From a virus: DNA of 64,000 nucleotides. A program made the translations under genes and the position numbers. The DNA is taken from the IMG/VR virus record IMGVR_UViG_3300008448_000060, positions 1 to 64,000 of that record; one strand, given 5' to 3'. The notes beneath the pieces are model-generated. The model worked only from the letters and a program-made list of their open reading frames with translations. It searched no databases and was not told the origin of the DNA. Of this stretch, positions 61,920 through 64,000 are shown in pieces (within the stretch, counting starts at the first letter, position 1; the number at the start of each line of letters is the position of its first letter).

Positions 61920-62372
61920 ATGAAAAAAATATTATTAGTTGGTTCGTTAATGTTCTTAGGAGCATGTGCTGGTAATTTGTCTAAATTAGATGGCAAAGCA
62001 TCAGTTGACGGAAACGAAGATTTAATTAAAGTTGCAGCATTAGTATGTAATGAATTTAAATCTACTGATACAGTATTATATGGCTGTGGTTCTGGTATAT
62101 CTTCTGATATGGAGTTATCAAAATCAAAAGCAATATTAAATGCTAAAATTTCAGTTGCTGACGTGTTATCAAACAGCTTAACAAAGCAAGAAACAATGGC
62201 AACGACTGAAAGTACAAAAGACGGAGTAAATCGTCAGTATCAGTCAACCGAGAAAAACCAAACATTTGAACAATCTTTGACAAAATATAAAGTTGTTTAT
62301 GATAAACAATTTTTAGATCAAGGAAGATTCAGATCTTTTATAGTGATTGAGTATAAAGTAAAATCTCTATAA
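61920..62372 (+). CDS. Lipoprotein with LPP20-like domain, 150 aa
   Basis: MKKILLVGSLMFLGACAGNL has a lipobox LGAC (Cys16). The body YGCGSGISSDMELSKSKAIL followed by NAKISVADVLSNSLTKQETM matches the pattern of LPP20-type lipoproteins, in which alanine-rich helices follow a GxGSGxS turn. Ribosome site AAGGAGG. A phage-encoded lipoprotein may block superinfecting phages or alter the cell surface; not proven. Confidence 0.6.
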   Translation: MKKILLVGSLMFLGACAGNLSKLDGKASVDGNEDLIKVAALVCNEFKSTDTVLYGCGSGISSDMELSKSKAILNAKISVADVLSNSLTKQETMATTESTKDGVNRQYQSTEKNQTFEQSLTKYKVVYDKQFLDQGRFRSFIVIEYKVKSL

Positions 62373-62379
62373 TCCCATC

Positions 62380-62408
62380 TTTACTTGCAATTAAAAATGG
62401 GGTATAAT
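62380..62408 (+). promoter_or_regulatory. Early promoter of uvsX operon
   Basis: TTTACT, 17 bases, TATAAT at 62403-62408. Predicted start about 62415, 18 bases before the first small gene. Confidence 0.8.
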
Positions 62409-62422
62409 ATATCTATACCCCA
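62398..62422. promoter_or_regulatory. Perfect inverted repeat over the uvsX promoter -10 box
   Basis: TGGGGTATA and TATACCCCA flank seven bases (ATATATC); the left arm covers the first half of the -10 hexamer and the right arm covers the predicted transcription start. A typical geometry for a repressor operator. Confidence 0.5.
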
Positions 62423-62432
62423 TAAAAATATT

Positions 62433-62600
62433 ATGAAAACCTTAAAAGAATTAAAAATAGAATTAAAAGAACTTCAAAAAGAACACGAGTTTGAATCAAC
62501 CAATTTTCTAAAAAACAATTATAATCTTAAAAAAATAGAAGAAGATATAGTTGAATTACAAGACACAATCAATAAAAGGGAGAAATATACAAATGCCTGA
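62433..62600 (+). CDS. Small coiled-coil protein upstream of uvsX, 55 aa
   Basis: MKTLKELKIELKELQKEHEF followed by KNNYNLKKIEEDIVELQDTI is a two-heptad-block coiled coil. The longer frame from a TTG at 62385 lies upstream of the transcription start and is excluded. Overlaps the uvsX start by 8 bases, so its translation probably couples to uvsX. Confidence 0.5.
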   Translation: MKTLKELKIELKELQKEHEFESTNFLKNNYNLKKIEEDIVELQDTINKREKYTNA

Positions 62601-63690
62601 TTTTTTAAAAGACGTAATAAAAGATATTAATAACGAATATGCTGGTACAGCTGATGGTGATTTAGTAGGAGATTCTACATCATTTGTAGATACTGGATCT
62701 TATATATTCAATGCTTTATTATCTGGTAATATCTATGATGGATTGCCAGCAAACAAAATTACTGCATTAGCAGGAGAACCATCAAGTGGAAAAACATTCT
62801 TCACATTAGGAATTTGTAAAACATTTCAACAATTAGGAAAACAAGCAGGCATTATATACTTTGAAACAGAGGGTGCTATTACTAAAGACATGCTTGCTGA
62901 AAGAGGAATAGATCCTAAAAGATTTGTATTAATACCTGTATCGACTGTACAAGAATTTAGAAATCAAGCTACAAAAATTTGTGACAATGTTGACAAAGTT
63001 CCATTAGAAGCAAGACATCCTATTTTGATTGTATTAGATTCTCTTGGCAATCTTTCAACTGAAAAAGAAGTGAAAGATATTATTGAAGGAAATGATACTC
63101 GTGATATGACAAGAGCACAATTAATTCGTGGTGCTTTTAGAGTACTTGCTTTAAGATTATCTAAATTACAAATTCCTATGATTGTGACAAATCACACATA
63201 TGATGTAATTGGTGCTTATGTACCAACAAAAGAAATGGGTGGTGGATCTGGCTTAAAATATGCTGCATCAACAATCGTATATTTAAGTAAATCAAAAGAC
63301 AAAGACTCTGATAAAAATATAATTGGTAATATCATAAAAGCTACATTACAAAAATCTAGATTTACAAGAGAATTTTTGAAAGCTGAAATAAAACTTTCAT
63401 ATGAAACAGGTCTTGATAGATATTATGGATTAATTGACGTTGCAGTTGATGCTGGTATATGGAAAGATGAGGGTGGCAGAATTGATGTTGGTGGAACTAA
63501 AGTATTTGGTAAAGCCATTAAAGAAAACCCTGAGAAATATTTTACAAAAGAAGTATTAGATAAAATAAATGAATATACTCAAAAAGCATTTAGATATGGT
63601 TCTACTATCGAACTATCAGATAAGGTGAGTGAAATACAACCAGAAGACAAAAAAGATGGTGGACGAAAAACAAAATCAAAATCCGAATAA
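62593..63690 (+). CDS. uvsX: RecA-like recombinase UvsX
   Basis: Strand-exchange protein of recombination-dependent replication. Walker A GEPSSGKT (61-68), Walker B ILIVLDS (144-150), and RIDVGGTKVFGKAIKENPEK in the C-terminal domain. Length 365 residues from the ATG after AAAGGGAG (T4: 391). An upstream in-frame ATG at 62551 would fuse in the coiled-coil gene region and is not preferred. UvsY, UvsW, gp46 and gp47 of the same pathway are also in the window. Confidence 0.95.
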   Translation: MPDFLKDVIKDINNEYAGTADGDLVGDSTSFVDTGSYIFNALLSGNIYDGLPANKITALAGEPSSGKTFFTLGICKTFQQLGKQAGIIYFETEGAITKDMLAERGIDPKRFVLIPVSTVQEFRNQATKICDNVDKVPLEARHPILIVLDSLGNLSTEKEVKDIIEGNDTRDMTRAQLIRGAFRVLALRLSKLQIPMIVTNHTYDVIGAYVPTKEMGGGSGLKYAASTIVYLSKSKDKDSDKNIIGNIIKATLQKSRFTREFLKAEIKLSYETGLDRYYGLIDVAVDAGIWKDEGGRIDVGGTKVFGKAIKENPEKYFTKEVLDKINEYTQKAFRYGSTIELSDKVSEIQPEDKKDGGRKTKSKSE

Positions 63691-64000
63691 ATCGGAAATT
63701 CCAGCTACAAGGGAAAATTTATTCCCTTTTATTGATCCCAATTCATATGAATCTAAAGAAGCATATGAAGCAGCAAGGGATGAATATCTTAAATCTAAAC
63801 CAGTAAGAGTACCACCATATGAAACTTTAGAAACTAAAGGTAAATATGGTTCAAATCATATTAAATTCCAAAATGGAATACTTGAAAATGTAGTTGTTTC
63901 ATTTGGCAAAGTATCATTTGAAAATCAAACAGATGGTAATATTAAATTATTCTACGAATATGATGCTAATGTAGAAAAATCATTACACCAATTTAATGTA
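63656..64000 (+). CDS. Hypothetical protein, 5' part only (runs off window)
   Basis: Starts in the end of uvsX (35-base overlap) and stays open to the last base (115 codons visible). Protein begins MVDEKQNQNPNKSEIPATRE followed by FIDPNSYESKEAYEAARDEY and later HIKFQNGILENVVVSFGKVS. Not recognised. The expected neighbour of uvsX in related phages is the helicase gp41, but this sequence does not look like it. Confidence 0.5.
   Translation, partial: MVDEKQNQNPNKSEIPATRENLFPFIDPNSYESKEAYEAARDEYLKSKPVRVPPYETLETKGKYGSNHIKFQNGILENVVVSFGKVSFENQTDGNIKLFYEYDANVEKSLHQFNV

Noticed and set aside
62385-62432. TTG start giving a 71-residue form of the coiled-coil protein
   Set aside because: Overlaps the promoter between -35 and -10, so it is not transcribed.
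62551-62592. Upstream ATG for uvsX
   Set aside because: The ATG at 62593 has AAAGGGAG at good distance and matches the family N-terminus; the extra 14 residues belong to the overlap with the coiled-coil gene.
1-64000. tRNA genes, introns, CRISPR arrays, insertion sequences
   Set aside because: No cloverleaf with GGTTCRA-type arm outside coding frames, no interrupted key gene, no regularly spaced repeats and no transposase seen by eye; a tRNAscan run would settle tRNAs.

Overview
This window is a contiguous piece of a T4-like myovirus genome. All 71 genes I can support lie on the + strand and are tightly packed, often with start and stop codons overlapping. The DNA is clearly AT-rich. The gene order (8, large structural genes and fibres, 13, 14, 15, 17, 18, 19, 20, 67, 21, 22, 23, tube-like gene, uvsY, uvsW, 55, 47, 46, 45, 44, 62, regA, 43, uvsX) is that of marine T4-like phages such as cyanophages and pelagiphages. 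Peptide deformylase, a CobS-like ATPase and Hsp20 are also typical of marine phages. No photosynthesis gene is present, so with the AT-richness a SAR11-type or other heterotrophic marine host is plausible. The host is an inference, not a reading. No tRNA, intron, homing endonuclease, insertion sequence or CRISPR array was seen.

Layout: 1-25 kb holds baseplate and fibre genes: the end of gp8, a 2399-residue DUF4815-type protein, an 1861-residue structural protein, two large fibres with a shared module, and small linker proteins, several ending in IALG(G). 25-38 kb is the neck, terminase, tail sheath and tube, portal and prohead block ending in the major capsid protein, with a strong terminator after it. 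38-46 kb holds a tube-like gene, then recombination genes (uvsY, uvsW, 46/47), late sigma factor gp55 and peptide deformylase. 46.4-52 kb is an accessory island: a zinc-protease/VWA protein, a ligase-domain-like protein, a small lipoprotein, a CobS/MoxR-like ATPase and two small paralogues that share a domain with that ATPase. 52-60 kb is the replisome (clamp, clamp loader, RegA, DNA polymerase) mixed with Hsp20, small membrane proteins and two structured intergenic regions. 60-62.4 kb is a cassette of envelope-targeted proteins. 62.4-64 kb has uvsX and the start of an unknown gene.

Regulation is visible in the sequence. Ten sigma-70-like promoters (TTTACT or TATACT, exactly 17 nt, then TATAAT) lie in front of the replication, recombination and accessory genes. 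The start codon falls at the predicted transcription start in three of them and within a few bases in two more, which suggests leaderless early mRNAs. The structural genes instead have Shine-Dalgarno sequences and scattered CTAAATA-type late promoters, consistent with the encoded gp55 and gp45.

The most interesting items are the MoxR/VWA/metalloprotease island with its two satellite proteins, the leaderless promoters, and two runs of back-to-back RNA hairpins: one before the phasin-like/Hsp20 pair, and one before DNA polymerase that contains mutually exclusive pairings.
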